Of a DNA stretch of 64,000 nucleotides, positions 1-8,556 are shown in pieces. How positions within the stretch are numbered: the first letter of the stretch is position 1; each line of letters starts with the position of its first letter. Below the pieces are notes generated by a model. The model worked only from the letters and a program-made list of their open reading frames with translations, made no database searches and was not told the origin of the DNA. The position numbers and the translations under genes were made by a program. The stretch lies in the NCBI RefSeq assembly GCF_902491285.1, contig NZ_CABUHK010000021.1, positions 4,485-68,484 on the forward strand, given 5' to 3'. The stretch is from an uncultured Bacteroides sp. (GTDB taxonomy: Bacteria > Bacteroidota > Bacteroidia > Bacteroidales > Bacteroidaceae).

Positions 1-133
1 CGTCTTTCCTTCCTGTGTAAACCAGCCGGTAAGAGATACTTTTACCCAGCGCCCGTGCGGCTTCAATAGCGCGTGTGATGGGAGCTATCTTCATAAAATT
101 GGGGCGTGCCCCCGCGACAATTGTTATTTTCAT
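1..133 (-). CDS. wecB: UDP-N-acetylglucosamine 2-epimerase, 5' part
   Basis: The first 44 codons of a minus-strand gene run off the left edge. They begin MKITIVAGARPNFMKIAPI, the characteristic N-terminus of non-hydrolysing UDP-GlcNAc 2-epimerases, where the GARPNFMK stretch forms the first nucleotide-binding loop. The enzyme interconverts UDP-GlcNAc and UDP-ManNAc in the cytoplasm and supplies ManNAc-type sugars for surface polysaccharides. The start is the only ATG in frame at this position. The next gene is divergent, so the promoter must lie between 134 and 225. Family assignment from 44 residues is strong, but the exact role (enterobacterial-type WecB or a capsule paralogue) cannot be told. 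Confidence 0.85.
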   Translation of the reverse strand, partial: MKITIVAGARPNFMKIAPITRAIEAARALGKSISYRLVYTGRKD

Positions 134-225
134 ATTGTTTCTACCTTATTCGGTTTAATTCGTGAAGCAAAAGTACATTTTCTTACGGAATTTATTCGTT
201 ACTTTGCATACAAAATAACAAATAT

Positions 226-852
226 ATGCCCACATTCGTTCAAATTCTTGATTTTATAGGCACATTTGCCTTTGCTATTAGTGGTATCCGGCTGGCTTCG
301 GCGAAGCGTTTCGACTGGTTCGGAGCCTATGTTGTCGGACTTGCTACGGCTATCGGGGGTGGTACCATCCGTGATGTCCTGCTTGATGTTACCCCCGGGT
401 GGATGACAGACCCCATTTACCTGATTTGTACGGGGCTGGCTTTGCTGTGGGTTATCTGTTTCGGGCGTTGGCTTATCCGGCTCAACAATACTTTTTTTAT
501 TTTCGACAGCATCGGGCTGGCGCTGTTCACTGTGGTAGGTGTGGGCAAGAGCATAGCCTTGGGATATCCTTTTTGGGTGGCAATCATTATGGGTAGTATC
601 ACGGGAGCAGCCGGTGGCGTGATTCGTGATGTCTTTATCAACGAAATTCCCTTGATATTCCGGAAAGAAATTTATGCAATGGCTTGTGTGGTAGGCGGTA
701 TTGCCTATTGGCTCTGCGATGTGGCGGGGCTTGAGTCATACGGATGCCAGCTAATCGGCGGGTCGGCCGTATTCCTGACCCGCATCCTGGCTGTAAAATA
801 TCACATCTGTCTGCCTATATTAAAAGGTGGCGATGAGATAAGGGAAGAGTAG
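226..852 (+). CDS. TRIC-type (UPF0126) membrane channel/transporter
   Basis: This 208-residue, highly hydrophobic protein has the two-fold repeat typical of the UPF0126/TRIC family. Each half begins with a glycine-rich transmembrane helix and ends in GG-x-IRD (GGGTIRDVLL near residue 45; AAGGVIRDVF near 130). Family members are seven-helix inner-membrane proteins; bacterial relatives have been described as cation channels or glycine transporters (YadS/YicG type). The substrate cannot be inferred here. The gene is monocistronic and ends 7 bases before the convergent DUF4251 gene. A weak TTACTTTG motif lies at 199-206, one mismatch from the Bacteroides -7 consensus. Confidence 0.85.
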   Translation: MPTFVQILDFIGTFAFAISGIRLASAKRFDWFGAYVVGLATAIGGGTIRDVLLDVTPGWMTDPIYLICTGLALLWVICFGRWLIRLNNTFFIFDSIGLALFTVVGVGKSIALGYPFWVAIIMGSITGAAGGVIRDVFINEIPLIFRKEIYAMACVVGGIAYWLCDVAGLESYGCQLIGGSAVFLTRILAVKYHICLPILKGGDEIREE

Positions 853-859
853 CAAAAAC

Positions 860-1354
860 TTATTCGTCCTTCATTTCCAATTCTCCCTGGAAACTGATGG
901 ATTGCCGGTTCTGCATACTGACATCAATGTTTGCCGAACCGTTAGGGTATACTTTTGCTCTGAATTCATATCTGTCTTCAGGATTCCGGGCTATGAATTT
1001 GATGACAGCATTTCCTTTCTTATCCATTTCCATGGTATATTCCTTGAGGGGTGCTTTGAAGTTCAGCCCGTCACCGCCGCCATAAGGAATACTGTAAGCC
1101 CGTCCGAAATAAGGCAGGTAGGAGATGACCGAGTCATTTCTGATTTCCAGTGAGTAGGGAGATGTCAGCGGGATGGAACGTCCGCGCATCGGCAGAGCGG
1201 TCCGGGCATCTATCTTGTAATTTTCGGATGCGATGAGTTTCGTCACAGCTTCTTTTTTCTGTTCCTTCTTCTCTTTTTTACTTTGAGCCGAAAGGGTGGG
1301 GAACTCTGCCAGCAAGACCAGCACCAACATTAAGATTTGTTTCTTCATTTTCAT
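860..1354 (-). CDS. DUF4251 domain protein, exported
   Basis: A protein of about 164 residues starts at the ATG at 1354 (a second possible ATG is at 1348). An upstream in-frame start exists but would put a polar segment before the signal peptide. The hydrophobic segment KKQILMLVLVLLAEFPTLSA is a signal peptide. It is followed by a lysine/glutamate-rich stretch and a beta-rich domain matching the DUF4251 family, common in Bacteroidales envelopes. Conserved-looking elements include the region around SLEIRNDSVISYLPYFGRAY and the paired aromatic/glycine turns after it. It probably acts in the periplasm or as an envelope protein. No function is known for the family. Confidence 0.8.
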   Translation of the reverse strand: MKMKKQILMLVLVLLAEFPTLSAQSKKEKKEQKKEAVTKLIASENYKIDARTALPMRGRSIPLTSPYSLEIRNDSVISYLPYFGRAYSIPYGGGDGLNFKAPLKEYTMEMDKKGNAVIKFIARNPEDRYEFRAKVYPNGSANIDVSMQNRQSISFQGELEMKDE

Positions 1355-1483
1355 ATCAGTTGCATTTAGGTTGATATACATATGTATAACAACCAAATAT
1401 ACGAAAAAGTCGGGAGCTCTTCCCTTTCCTTTAATGAAAATTAAACAGAAATCCTGACCTTTACCTTAATATATATGAAGAAC

Positions 1484-2446
1484 TTAGAACTGTTCCAGTA
1501 TCTCAATCCGCTTTTCAATGGGGGGATGAGTGGCAAACAGACCGCTGAGCTTGCTATATAAGCCTTTTGTTTTCTTTTTGGGATTCTGAATAAATAATTG
1601 CGCTATATCTTTCCGTTGCACAGCTTCTATCGCCGGGTCGGCAGATATTTTGCGCAAAGCATTGGCGAGTGCCAGCGGGTTCTTTGTCATCTCCGCCGCT
1701 CCTGCATCTGCCATATATTCACGTTTGCGTGAAATGGCAAAACGCATCAGGCTGGCGAAAAGGAAACCGATAGCGGCTATCAACAAAGCGACAAGCATGA
1801 AAAGGAAAATTCCTCCGCTGCCTTTACTGTTGCTGCGTACACGTATATGTGTAATAGCATAGAATGTGATTTCCGTCAGCATGGAGAAGATTCCGACAAA
1901 TACGATGGAGATAATCAGCAGGCGTACATCCCGATTGCGGATATGAGTTAGCTCATGTCCGATTACGGCTTCCAGTTCTTCATCATTCAGTTTCTTGATG
2001 ATACCACTCGAAAGGGTAATCGTGTATGTACGGTCATTGATGCCGCTTGCGAATGCATTCAGCGAATCGTCATAAATGATATTTATCTTCGGCATACTCA
2101 TGCCCTGGGACATACAGAGGTTTTCCACTAGATTATAAACGCGTTTGTTCTCTTTGCGGTCCAGCGGCTTGGAACCCGTGGCGGAATTAATGATTTTCGT
2201 ATTGGCCCAATAGGCGATAAGAAACCAAATCGCCACCACTCCTAAAGTGTAGGGCAGGGAAGAGAGGAAAAAATGATTGACCATAGGCATCATCTCAACT
2301 TCCATGCTCTTTCCGTATCCGAAAAGAATCAGCAGATAGCAGGACAGGTAAAGGAGTGCTGTTACCAGACAAGGAAAGAGCAGCAATAGAAACACGGAAC
2401 GTAGGTTGTTCCGGCTCTGCTGTGTTTGGATTCCGACGTATTGCAT
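1484..2446 (-). CDS. M48 family zinc metalloprotease (HtpX-like)
   Basis: This 320-residue membrane protease has the zinc motif HELTH at residues 164-168 and the third ligand Glu near 243 (KREYMADAG), as in HtpX/Ste24-type M48 peptidases. Two transmembrane segments precede the catalytic domain (about 17-42 and 62-80), and two more lie between the HELTH motif and the third ligand (about 175-195 and 213-233). The protease faces the cytoplasm and is expected to degrade damaged membrane proteins. It is directly downstream of lemA (41-base gap) in the same direction. The LemA/M48 pairing recurs in bacteria and suggests one transcript from the promoter at 3078-3109. Regulation by envelope stress is likely from family knowledge but is not visible here. 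Confidence 0.9.
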   Translation of the reverse strand: MQYVGIQTQQSRNNLRSVFLLLLFPCLVTALLYLSCYLLILFGYGKSMEVEMMPMVNHFFLSSLPYTLGVVAIWFLIAYWANTKIINSATGSKPLDRKENKRVYNLVENLCMSQGMSMPKINIIYDDSLNAFASGINDRTYTITLSSGIIKKLNDEELEAVIGHELTHIRNRDVRLLIISIVFVGIFSMLTEITFYAITHIRVRSNSKGSGGIFLFMLVALLIAAIGFLFASLMRFAISRKREYMADAGAAEMTKNPLALANALRKISADPAIEAVQRKDIAQLFIQNPKKKTKGLYSKLSGLFATHPPIEKRIEILEQF

Positions 2447-2487
2447 TGCGTGTTTGATTTATGCAGTGAGTGAACGGTGACTGGGTA

Positions 2488-3048
2488 TTAGAAATTGATT
2501 TTGGGAGCTTGTTCCAGATTAGCGCGTTCGTTCTTTCCCAAATCGAACATAATTTCTCTTTGGAATCCGGTCATGCCTGCTATGATATTTGACGGGAATG
2601 TCTGAACGGCGTTATTATATTCTTTGGTTGCCGAGTTGAAATAACGGCGGACGGCAGCCAGCTTATTCTCCACATCGGCTATTTCTTCCTGTAATTGCAG
2701 GAAGTTCTGATTCGCTTTCAGGTCGGGATAAGCTTCCAGTGTGATTTTCAATCCTGCGAGGGCAGAGCTCAACTGGTTTTCAGCGGCTATCTTATCATCG
2801 ATAGTCTTGGCGCTGACTGCGCCGTTGCGTGCCTGAATCACCCGGTCGAGTGTTTCCTTTTCGTGTGCGGCATATCCTTTCACGGTATCTACCAATTGAG
2901 GTATCAGGTCATGGCGCTGCTTCAACTGTACGTCAATGTCGGCAAAAGCGTTTTCACGGTTGTTTCTCAGTCTCACTAACGAATTGTACATGGATGCAAA
3001 AATAATGCCCAATAATACAATAATTCCTACAATAATAAGTATAGTCAT
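2488..3048 (-). CDS. lemA: LemA family protein
   Basis: This 186-residue protein has one N-terminal membrane helix (TILIIVGIIVLLGIIFASMY) followed by the long helical LemA bundle. It shows the family signatures NSLVRLRNNRENAFADIDVQ, an RHDLIPQLV segment and YFNSATKEYNN. The N-terminus is probably short and outside, with the helical domain exposed on one side of the inner membrane; molecular function is unknown. It is the first gene of the lemA-htpX-like pair and starts 30 bases downstream of a near-consensus Bacteroides promoter. The length is normal for the family. Confidence 0.92.
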   Translation of the reverse strand: MTILIIVGIIVLLGIIFASMYNSLVRLRNNRENAFADIDVQLKQRHDLIPQLVDTVKGYAAHEKETLDRVIQARNGAVSAKTIDDKIAAENQLSSALAGLKITLEAYPDLKANQNFLQLQEEIADVENKLAAVRRYFNSATKEYNNAVQTFPSNIIAGMTGFQREIMFDLGKNERANLEQAPKINF

Positions 3049-3077
3049 CGTCTCTTCATTTATTTGATAATATTAAT

Positions 3078-3109
3078 CAAAAGTAATCTATTTGGTTCTG
3101 TTAAGCAAA
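3078..3109 (-). promoter_or_regulatory. Promoter of the lemA-M48 operon
   Basis: Read on the minus strand, TTTG (3106-3109), 20 bases, then TACTTTTG (3078-3085). This fits the Bacteroides -33/-7 consensus (TTTG, 19-21 bases, TAnnTTTG) and lies 30 bases before the lemA ATG. Confidence 0.65.
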
Positions 3110-3288
3110 TAAACGGGGACTTTTTTCTCCGAATACCACCTGAAATCTATCAGAAAGCACCTGAAAACTATCATTTGACAGAAATACCCCCTAAAAATTG
3201 ATTAAAATCCCCCTGTATGAGACGTAAAATACCCTTAAACTTGCAACCGACGAGAAAAACGAAATATTAACCATAAAACCCTTAAAGT

Positions 3289-3792
3289 ATGAAAAGTTTA
3301 AGTTTCAGAAAAGATTTAATTGGAGTTCAGGAGGAGTTGCTTCGTTTCGCTTATAAACTGACGGCCAATCGTGAAGAAGCGAATGATTTGTTGCAGGAAA
3401 CATCTTTAAAAGCCTTGGATAACGAGGAAAAATTTGCTCCGGACACAAATTTCAAGGGATGGATGTATACTATCATGCGTAACATCTTTATTAATAACTA
3501 CCGGAAAATAGTACGTGACCAGACTTTCGTAGACCCCACCGATAATTATTACCACTTGAACCTGCCGCAGGATTCAGGGTTCGAAAGCACGGAAGGTTCT
3601 TATGATTTGAAAGAAATGCACCGCATTGTCAATGCATTGCCCAAGGAGTATAAAGTGCCTTTTTCCATGCACGTATCAGGCTTCAAATATCGCGAAATTG
3701 CAGAAAAATTAGGTTTGCCATTAGGAACTGTGAAGAGCCGCATCTTCTTCACGCGTCAACGTTTGCAACAAGAACTGAAGGACTTCATTTAA
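3289..3792 (+). CDS. RNA polymerase sigma factor, ECF-type
   Basis: This 167-residue sigma-70 family protein has only regions 2 and 4. Region 2 is seen at about residues 10-80, including ANREEANDLLQETSLKAL and the FKGWMYTIMRNIFINNYR segment. Region 4, with the helix-turn-helix YREIAEKLGLPLGTVKSRIF, lies at about 126-158. It should direct RNA polymerase to a dedicated promoter set. No anti-sigma gene is adjacent: the next gene is convergent and there is a terminator after the stop. This suggests stand-alone regulation, as for abundant Bacteroides ECF-like sigma factors of unknown stimulus. Confidence 0.93.
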   Translation: MKSLSFRKDLIGVQEELLRFAYKLTANREEANDLLQETSLKALDNEEKFAPDTNFKGWMYTIMRNIFINNYRKIVRDQTFVDPTDNYYHLNLPQDSGFESTEGSYDLKEMHRIVNALPKEYKVPFSMHVSGFKYREIAEKLGLPLGTVKSRIFFTRQRLQQELKDFI

Positions 3793-3831
3793 AAGAGGAT
3801 AATACATACAAACAAACTTAATGATATAAAG

Positions 3832-3870
3832 AGAGCAACGGAGATGGATTCCCGTTGCTCTTTCTTTTTT
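3832..3870 (+). terminator. Intrinsic terminator after the sigma factor gene
   Basis: A 10-bp perfect stem (3832-3841 with 3852-3861) is followed by a T-rich tract to 3870. It sits between the convergent sigma factor and mtgA genes, and mainly suits plus-strand transcripts. Confidence 0.85.
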
Positions 3871-3911
3871 CTTATATGCTTAGGCATATGATGAATAACT
3901 GTGGTATCTGT

Positions 3912-4661
3912 CTACCGCTTTTTCTTTTTCCTGCTTTTGCTTTCTTTCTTTTCTGTCGTTTTTTCTTCCGGTGGAAACTTGGGAATCAGGTTCATCAACC
4001 GTAATATTTGTTTTTGGCGTTTTAGTATATAAGGCGAAGGATTGGCCGAGTCAAACCGTATCGGATTGGGAAGAGTAGCGGCTATGAGGGCGCATTGGCT
4101 TCTTGTCAGTTTGGCGGCCGTTGTGCCGAATTTATTTTCAGCGGCAGCTTGTGCACCGTAGATGCTGTTACCCATTTCAATAGAGTTGAGATAGACTTCC
4201 ATGATTCGTTCTTTCGACCAGAACGTTTCGATGAGGAACGTGAAATAAACTTCGAGTCCTTTCCGTACCCACGAAGATTGCGGCCATAAGAAGACATTCT
4301 TGGCTGTCTGCTGACTGATGGTGCTTGCACCCCGTTTCCGTTTGCGTGTTTCATTCTCTTTCACCGCTTTCTTGATTTCTATGAAATCAAAACCGTTGTG
4401 TTCGGCAAAGCGGTTGTCTTCGGATGCAATGACTGCCATCGGCATACTGGGAGATATCTTATCAAAAGAAACCCACGTGTGTTTCCACGTGGGTTTATCT
4501 CCTGAAAAAATCTGCTGAACGCTTCGGATAACCATCAACGGAGTAATATAAACCGGCATAAACCGATAGATAATGACCGTCAGTAAAGTTGAAGCAAAGA
4601 AGAATATCAGCAGGTTTCGCGTATAACGCAGTAATTTTTTAATTAGCGGCTGCCTGTGCAT
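3912..4661 (-). CDS. mtgA: Monofunctional peptidoglycan glycosyltransferase
   Basis: This 249-residue protein has one N-terminal membrane anchor (about 15-35) and a GT51 domain. Family motifs appear in order: [14 protein letters not shown] with the catalytic Glu (about residue 83), [27 protein letters not shown] and [12 protein letters not shown]. There is no transpeptidase domain, so it polymerises lipid II into glycan strands without cross-linking. The C-terminus is an unusually basic tail of Lys/Arg/Glu repeats. Its ATG lies inside the 3' end of the upstream OmpA-like gene (23-base overlap), so the two are probably translationally coupled. Confidence 0.93.
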   Translation of the reverse strand: MHRQPLIKKLLRYTRNLLIFFFASTLLTVIIYRFMPVYITPLMVIRSVQQIFSGDKPTWKHTWVSFDKISPSMPMAVIASEDNRFAEHNGFDFIEIKKAVKENETRKRKRGASTISQQTAKNVFLWPQSSWVRKGLEVYFTFLIETFWSKERIMEVYLNSIEMGNSIYGAQAAAENKFGTTAAKLTRSQCALIAATLPNPIRFDSANPSPYILKRQKQILRLMNLIPKFPPEEKTTEKKESKSRKKKKR

Positions 4662-5355
4662 CTCTAATCATTTGTTCACTAGCGTACATGTACACTTCTA
4701 CACGGCGGTTCTGTTCGCGTCCGGCTGCAGTGTCATTGCTTGCAACAGGGTCGCTTTCGCCCATTCCTTGTACACTTTTAATCTGATTGGTAGAAACACC
4801 ACAACTCAACAGGTAGCTGGATACACTCTGTGCACGTTCCTGTGACAAGTTCAGGTTTTTCTGGCGGCTTTGTTCGGCAGTACTGTTTTTCCAGCCCTGG
4901 TTATCGGTATATCCATAAATAGATACGTCCATGTCACGGTTCTGGTTAAGTACGTTGTTGGCGAATTTGCTGAGAGCAGATTTAGCGGCAGCACTCAGAC
5001 TGGCATTACCTGTAGTGAAAAGAATACCCGAATCGAATGTTACTTTCACGGCTTGCAATCCGTTGTTGTCTGTTATCTGTTCTACTTGTGCGCCTTCAAT
5101 TTGTTTTGCTTCTGCTGCTGCCTTATCCATCTTCTTGCCGATAAGAGCACCGGTTCCCGCACCTACTGCCGTACCAATGGCAGCACCGATGGCGGCACCT
5201 TTACCTTTGCCGATAACACCACCCAGGATTGCACCCAGTGCAGCACCCGAACCACCACCGATAGCAGCACCTTTACCAGTGTTGTTCATACTTCCACAAC
5301 TACCAAATATCATGGCAATACTCATAAAGAGAACCATAAATTTCATCTTGTTCAT
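4639..5355 (-). CDS. OmpA-family lipoprotein with glycine-zipper domain
   Basis: This 238-residue protein has a lipoprotein signal (hydrophobic segment ending in FGSCG, with Cys near 20). A glycine/alanine-rich zipper segment follows at about 28-75 (repeats such as [15 protein letters not shown]), then an OmpA C-terminal domain at about 110-225 with the peptidoglycan-binding elements [18 protein letters not shown]-like helix and [10 protein letters not shown]...REQNRRVEV. It is predicted to sit in the outer membrane or periplasm and bind peptidoglycan non-covalently. Its stop overlaps the start of mtgA, which fits a shared cell-wall role. It resembles YiaD-type proteins. Confidence 0.9.
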   Translation of the reverse strand: MNKMKFMVLFMSIAMIFGSCGSMNNTGKGAAIGGGSGAALGAILGGVIGKGKGAAIGAAIGTAVGAGTGALIGKKMDKAAAEAKQIEGAQVEQITDNNGLQAVKVTFDSGILFTTGNASLSAAAKSALSKFANNVLNQNRDMDVSIYGYTDNQGWKNSTAEQSRQKNLNLSQERAQSVSSYLLSCGVSTNQIKSVQGMGESDPVASNDTAAGREQNRRVEVYMYASEQMIRDAQAAAN

Positions 5356-5431
5356 AATGTTGATGTCTTTTTAATTGGTTTATAAAATAATATAGTTTTA
5401 TACGAATCACATCGTATAATAAATAACACTG

Positions 5432-5439
5432 CAAAGATA
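5432..5439 (-). promoter_or_regulatory. Candidate -7 element for ompA-like/mtgA
   Basis: The minus strand reads TATCTTTG, a full match to the Bacteroides -7 motif, 77 bases before the ATG at 5355. No clear -33 TTTG is seen at the right distance. Confidence 0.4.
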
Positions 5440-5532
5440 TATATTATTTGGCAAGCGTGTACTTTTTAAGTTAAAATAACTCGGCCAATTCTTTTCGCAT
5501 GTTAATGAAAAGCTATGAAAAACTATGAAAAA

Positions 5533-6885
5533 CTATCCTTTAGCTAGAGTAGGGATGCTCAGGCACTTCTTTTTGATTATGACAAACCAGCTTAAAAGAA
5601 CCAGCCCCTTGGCAACAGTTGTGACACAGACAGCCCACCAGATGCCTTCTACTCCCATACCCATCCGGACAAACAAGATGGCGAGCGGGATACGCATATA
5701 ATTGCAGACGATACTGATAACGGCAGGAGGTATCGTGCGCCCGATTCCGTAGAATACTCCCTGCATCGTGATTTCGAGCATCATGAAGAGTTGTGAATAT
5801 CCGTCGATACGTAAGAACACACCACCGGCTTCATAGGCAGCCTGTTCGGGGACGAAGATAGAGAATACCTCGTTTCCGAAGAATACGAAAAGCAGTGTAC
5901 AGAACGTTCCGAAAATTCCCGTCATCCATAAAGTCGTGTGCCAGGCTTTGAGTACTCGTTCGGTTCGTCCGGCCGCATAGTTTTGGGCGATGAAGGCGCT
6001 TAGTGCGGTGGAGAATCCCTGTGAAGTATTCCAAGTGATAGCTTCTATCTGTCCGCCGGTAGTGAAAGTCATCAGTCCGATATGCCCGCCCTGCTCTGAG
6101 GCCGTGCGGCAAAGGAACATATTGACGAAAGCAAACAAGGTATTTAAAGTAGCTACGGGCAGTCCCAGCTTTAAGATTCTCCGTGTGTATTTTTTCTTTA
6201 GGCGGGTGAAGAATGGAAAACCGCCCAATAACGCATCCCTGTGTCGCAACTGATAGACGAAAATCAGAAAGACGCTTGCTTCCGCAATCCAGGTTGCATA
6301 AGCCGCGCCGTTTGTCCCCAGTCCGAATCCGAAGATAAACAGAGGGTCGAGGATAATATTCAGTATCAATCCTGTCCCGCTTATGAAAAAAGGAATTTTG
6401 CTACGTCCTGCCGCATTGTAGATTCCGGTGAAGGCGGCGGAAAGGAATATGAACGGCAATCCGGTAGAAACAATTCGCAAGTACTGGACGGCATTGGCGG
6501 TAATGTGCTCTTCGAGTTCATAGATACGTATGATAGGGTCTGCGAAAACAAAAAGCAATCCACCCCAGCACAAAGAAAGAATCAATGCAATTGTAATATT
6601 GTGGGATGCAAAGTTTCGTGCATCTTCCTGACTCTGTGCACCGATGGACTGTCCGACACTAACCTCGGAACCTACTTTGTTTAATAAGGAGATAGAACCG
6701 GACATCCATGTCAGAATCCCGACAGAACCGATAGCGGCTACAGCTTCACTTCCCAGTCGTCCCACCCATGCCATATCCGTAAGACTATACGCCATTTGGA
6801 TGAATGAGGTTGCCATGATAGGCATTGCCAGATTGAACAGTTGGCGGTTGATAGGACCTTGTGTGAGATTCTTTATTCCTTGCAT
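5533..6885 (-). CDS. MATE family multidrug/metabolite efflux transporter
   Basis: This protein of about 450 residues has twelve hydrophobic segments in two homologous halves, as in MatE transporters (NorM/DinF clan). It starts with the typical GPINRQLFNLAMPIMATSF motif. The start chosen is the ATG at 6885, because it is preceded at 27 bases by a consensus -7 element and the 13 extra upstream codons have no family support. It is expected to export cationic drugs or metabolites across the inner membrane using Na+ or H+. It is monocistronic and divergent from the esterase gene. Substrate is unknown. Confidence 0.9.
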   Translation of the reverse strand: MQGIKNLTQGPINRQLFNLAMPIMATSFIQMAYSLTDMAWVGRLGSEAVAAIGSVGILTWMSGSISLLNKVGSEVSVGQSIGAQSQEDARNFASHNITIALILSLCWGGLLFVFADPIIRIYELEEHITANAVQYLRIVSTGLPFIFLSAAFTGIYNAAGRSKIPFFISGTGLILNIILDPLFIFGFGLGTNGAAYATWIAEASVFLIFVYQLRHRDALLGGFPFFTRLKKKYTRRILKLGLPVATLNTLFAFVNMFLCRTASEQGGHIGLMTFTTGGQIEAITWNTSQGFSTALSAFIAQNYAAGRTERVLKAWHTTLWMTGIFGTFCTLLFVFFGNEVFSIFVPEQAAYEAGGVFLRIDGYSQLFMMLEITMQGVFYGIGRTIPPAVISIVCNYMRIPLAILFVRMGMGVEGIWWAVCVTTVAKGLVLLSWFVIIKKKCLSIPTLAKG

Positions 6886-6911
6886 ATAATTTTTATAATC
6901 AAAATGAGGTG

Positions 6912-6938
6912 CAAAGATACACAAAATTACTATCTTCG
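6912..6938. promoter_or_regulatory. Divergent promoters for the MATE and esterase genes
   Basis: On the minus strand TATCTTTG (6912-6919) serves the MATE gene. On the plus strand TATCTTCG (6931-6938, one mismatch to TAnnTTTG) lies 38 bases before the esterase ATG. The two -7 elements are 11 bases apart, so polymerases may compete. Confidence 0.5.
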
Positions 6939-6976
6939 CGCATCCAATAATTCATTAATCAAAGTATATATATACT

Positions 6977-8362
6977 ATGAAACAGAAATTTTCTACTATT
7001 TTCTTCCTGTTGCTTCTTTTGCTGGCAGGTTCTCGGGTGGTAGCCCAAAATGCTCCGAAACCTTTTGATATTGAACAACCTTCACTACGTGTATTCCTTC
7101 CGGCGCCGGAACTGGCGACAGGTCGTGCTGTGGTGGCATGTCCCGGTGGCGGATATTCGCATCTGGCTGTCAATCATGAAGGTTATGACTGGGCACCGTA
7201 TTTCAACAAACAAGGTATTGCGCTGATTGTTCTCAAATACCGTATGCCGAAAGGCGACCGCACACTTCCTATTTCGGATGCCGAAGCTGCTATGAAAATT
7301 GTGCGCGACAGTGCGGATGTGTGGAATCTGAATCCCAATGATATCGGTATTATGGGGTCTTCCGCCGGCGGTCATCTGGCTTCAACCGTTGCCACTCATG
7401 CCAAACCCGAACTTCGTCCGAACTTTCAGATTCTCTTTTATCCGGTGATTACGATGGATAAGTCTTATACTCATATGGGTTCACGCAATAACCTTTTGGG
7501 TAAGGACGCTTCTGCTGAATTGGAAACTGAGTATTCCAATGAAAAGCAAGTGACGAAAGACACGCCGCGTGCTTTTATCGTTTATAGTGATGATGACAAG
7601 GCAGTGCCGCCCGCTAACGGTGTGAATTATTATCTGGCTCTGAATAAGCATAAAGTCCCTGCCGTTCTCCATATCTATCCTTCCGGAGGACATGGCTGGG
7701 GGATTCGCGAGAGTTTCCTTTATAAAAACGAAATGCTGGACGAGCTGACTTCCTGGCTGCGTAGTTTCAAGGTTCCTCATAAAGATGCTATCCGTGTTGC
7801 CTGTATCGGCAATAGCATTACATATGGAGCACGTATCAAGAATCGCGACCGTGACAGCTATCCTGCTGTATTGGGCCGCATGATGGGGGATGCTTATTGG
7901 GTAAAGAATTTCGGAGTAAGTGCCCGCACTTTATTAAATAAAGGTGACCGTCCTTATATGAACGAAAAAACTTATCAGGATGCATTGGCTTTCAATCCCA
8001 ATATCGTAGTTATCAAACTAGGAACGAACGATAGCAAATCATTCAACTGGAAGTATAAAGCAGACTTCACAAAAGACTTGCAGACGATGGTGGATGCTTT
8101 CAAAGCTCTGCCCGCACAACCCGAAATTTATCTCTGCTATCCTTCCAAAGCTTATCAGACCGGTGATAACATCAACGATGATATTATCGCTAAAGAAATA
8201 ATTCCGATGATAAAGAAGGTTGCCAAGAAAAATAATTTGCCGGTTATCGATCTTCATACGGCAATGGACGGAATCCCCCAGCTTTTTCCGGACAAGATTC
8301 ATCCGAACGAAGCAGGAGCTGAAATAATGGCAAAAGCTGTTTATAAGGCATTGAAGAAGTAA
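6977..8362 (+). CDS. Exported double esterase: alpha/beta-hydrolase fused to SGNH hydrolase
   Basis: This 461-residue protein has a signal peptide (hydrophobic to AGSRVVAQ, about residue 24). Residues about 35-260 form an alpha/beta hydrolase of the acetyl-xylan-esterase/BD-FAE kind: oxyanion-hole PGGGY, nucleophile GSSAGG, an Asp in YSDDDKAVP, and His in GGHGWG. Residues about 268-461 form an SGNH/GDSL hydrolase with block I GNSIT, block III GTND and the catalytic Asp-His in DKIHPNEAG. Both active sites look complete. The protein probably removes acetyl or similar esters from polysaccharides in the periplasm. It is monocistronic with a strong terminator, and no glycoside hydrolases are adjacent. 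Confidence 0.88.
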   Translation: MKQKFSTIFFLLLLLLAGSRVVAQNAPKPFDIEQPSLRVFLPAPELATGRAVVACPGGGYSHLAVNHEGYDWAPYFNKQGIALIVLKYRMPKGDRTLPISDAEAAMKIVRDSADVWNLNPNDIGIMGSSAGGHLASTVATHAKPELRPNFQILFYPVITMDKSYTHMGSRNNLLGKDASAELETEYSNEKQVTKDTPRAFIVYSDDDKAVPPANGVNYYLALNKHKVPAVLHIYPSGGHGWGIRESFLYKNEMLDELTSWLRSFKVPHKDAIRVACIGNSITYGARIKNRDRDSYPAVLGRMMGDAYWVKNFGVSARTLLNKGDRPYMNEKTYQDALAFNPNIVVIKLGTNDSKSFNWKYKADFTKDLQTMVDAFKALPAQPEIYLCYPSKAYQTGDNINDDIIAKEIIPMIKKVAKKNNLPVIDLHTAMDGIPQLFPDKIHPNEAGAEIMAKAVYKALKK

Positions 8363-8386
8363 AACAAAATATAGAAATCACACCCT

Positions 8387-8438
8387 GCGCCCGACTGGAA
8401 ATCTCTCTTTTCGAGAGAATTACAGTCGGGCGCTTTTT
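8387..8438 (+). terminator. Intrinsic terminator after the esterase gene
   Basis: An 11-bp GC-rich stem (8387-8397 with 8423-8433) encloses a second small hairpin and is followed by five T residues. Confidence 0.9.
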
Positions 8439-8556
8439 AGTTTAATGACGCATAATCTTCTTATAATATGCTAAAAAGAGTCTTTGTAGAAAGTCCTGGT
8501 TAAGTGGAATATTTATTTTTGTGCGCTTAACTATGTTAAAATGATTAGTGGATGTT

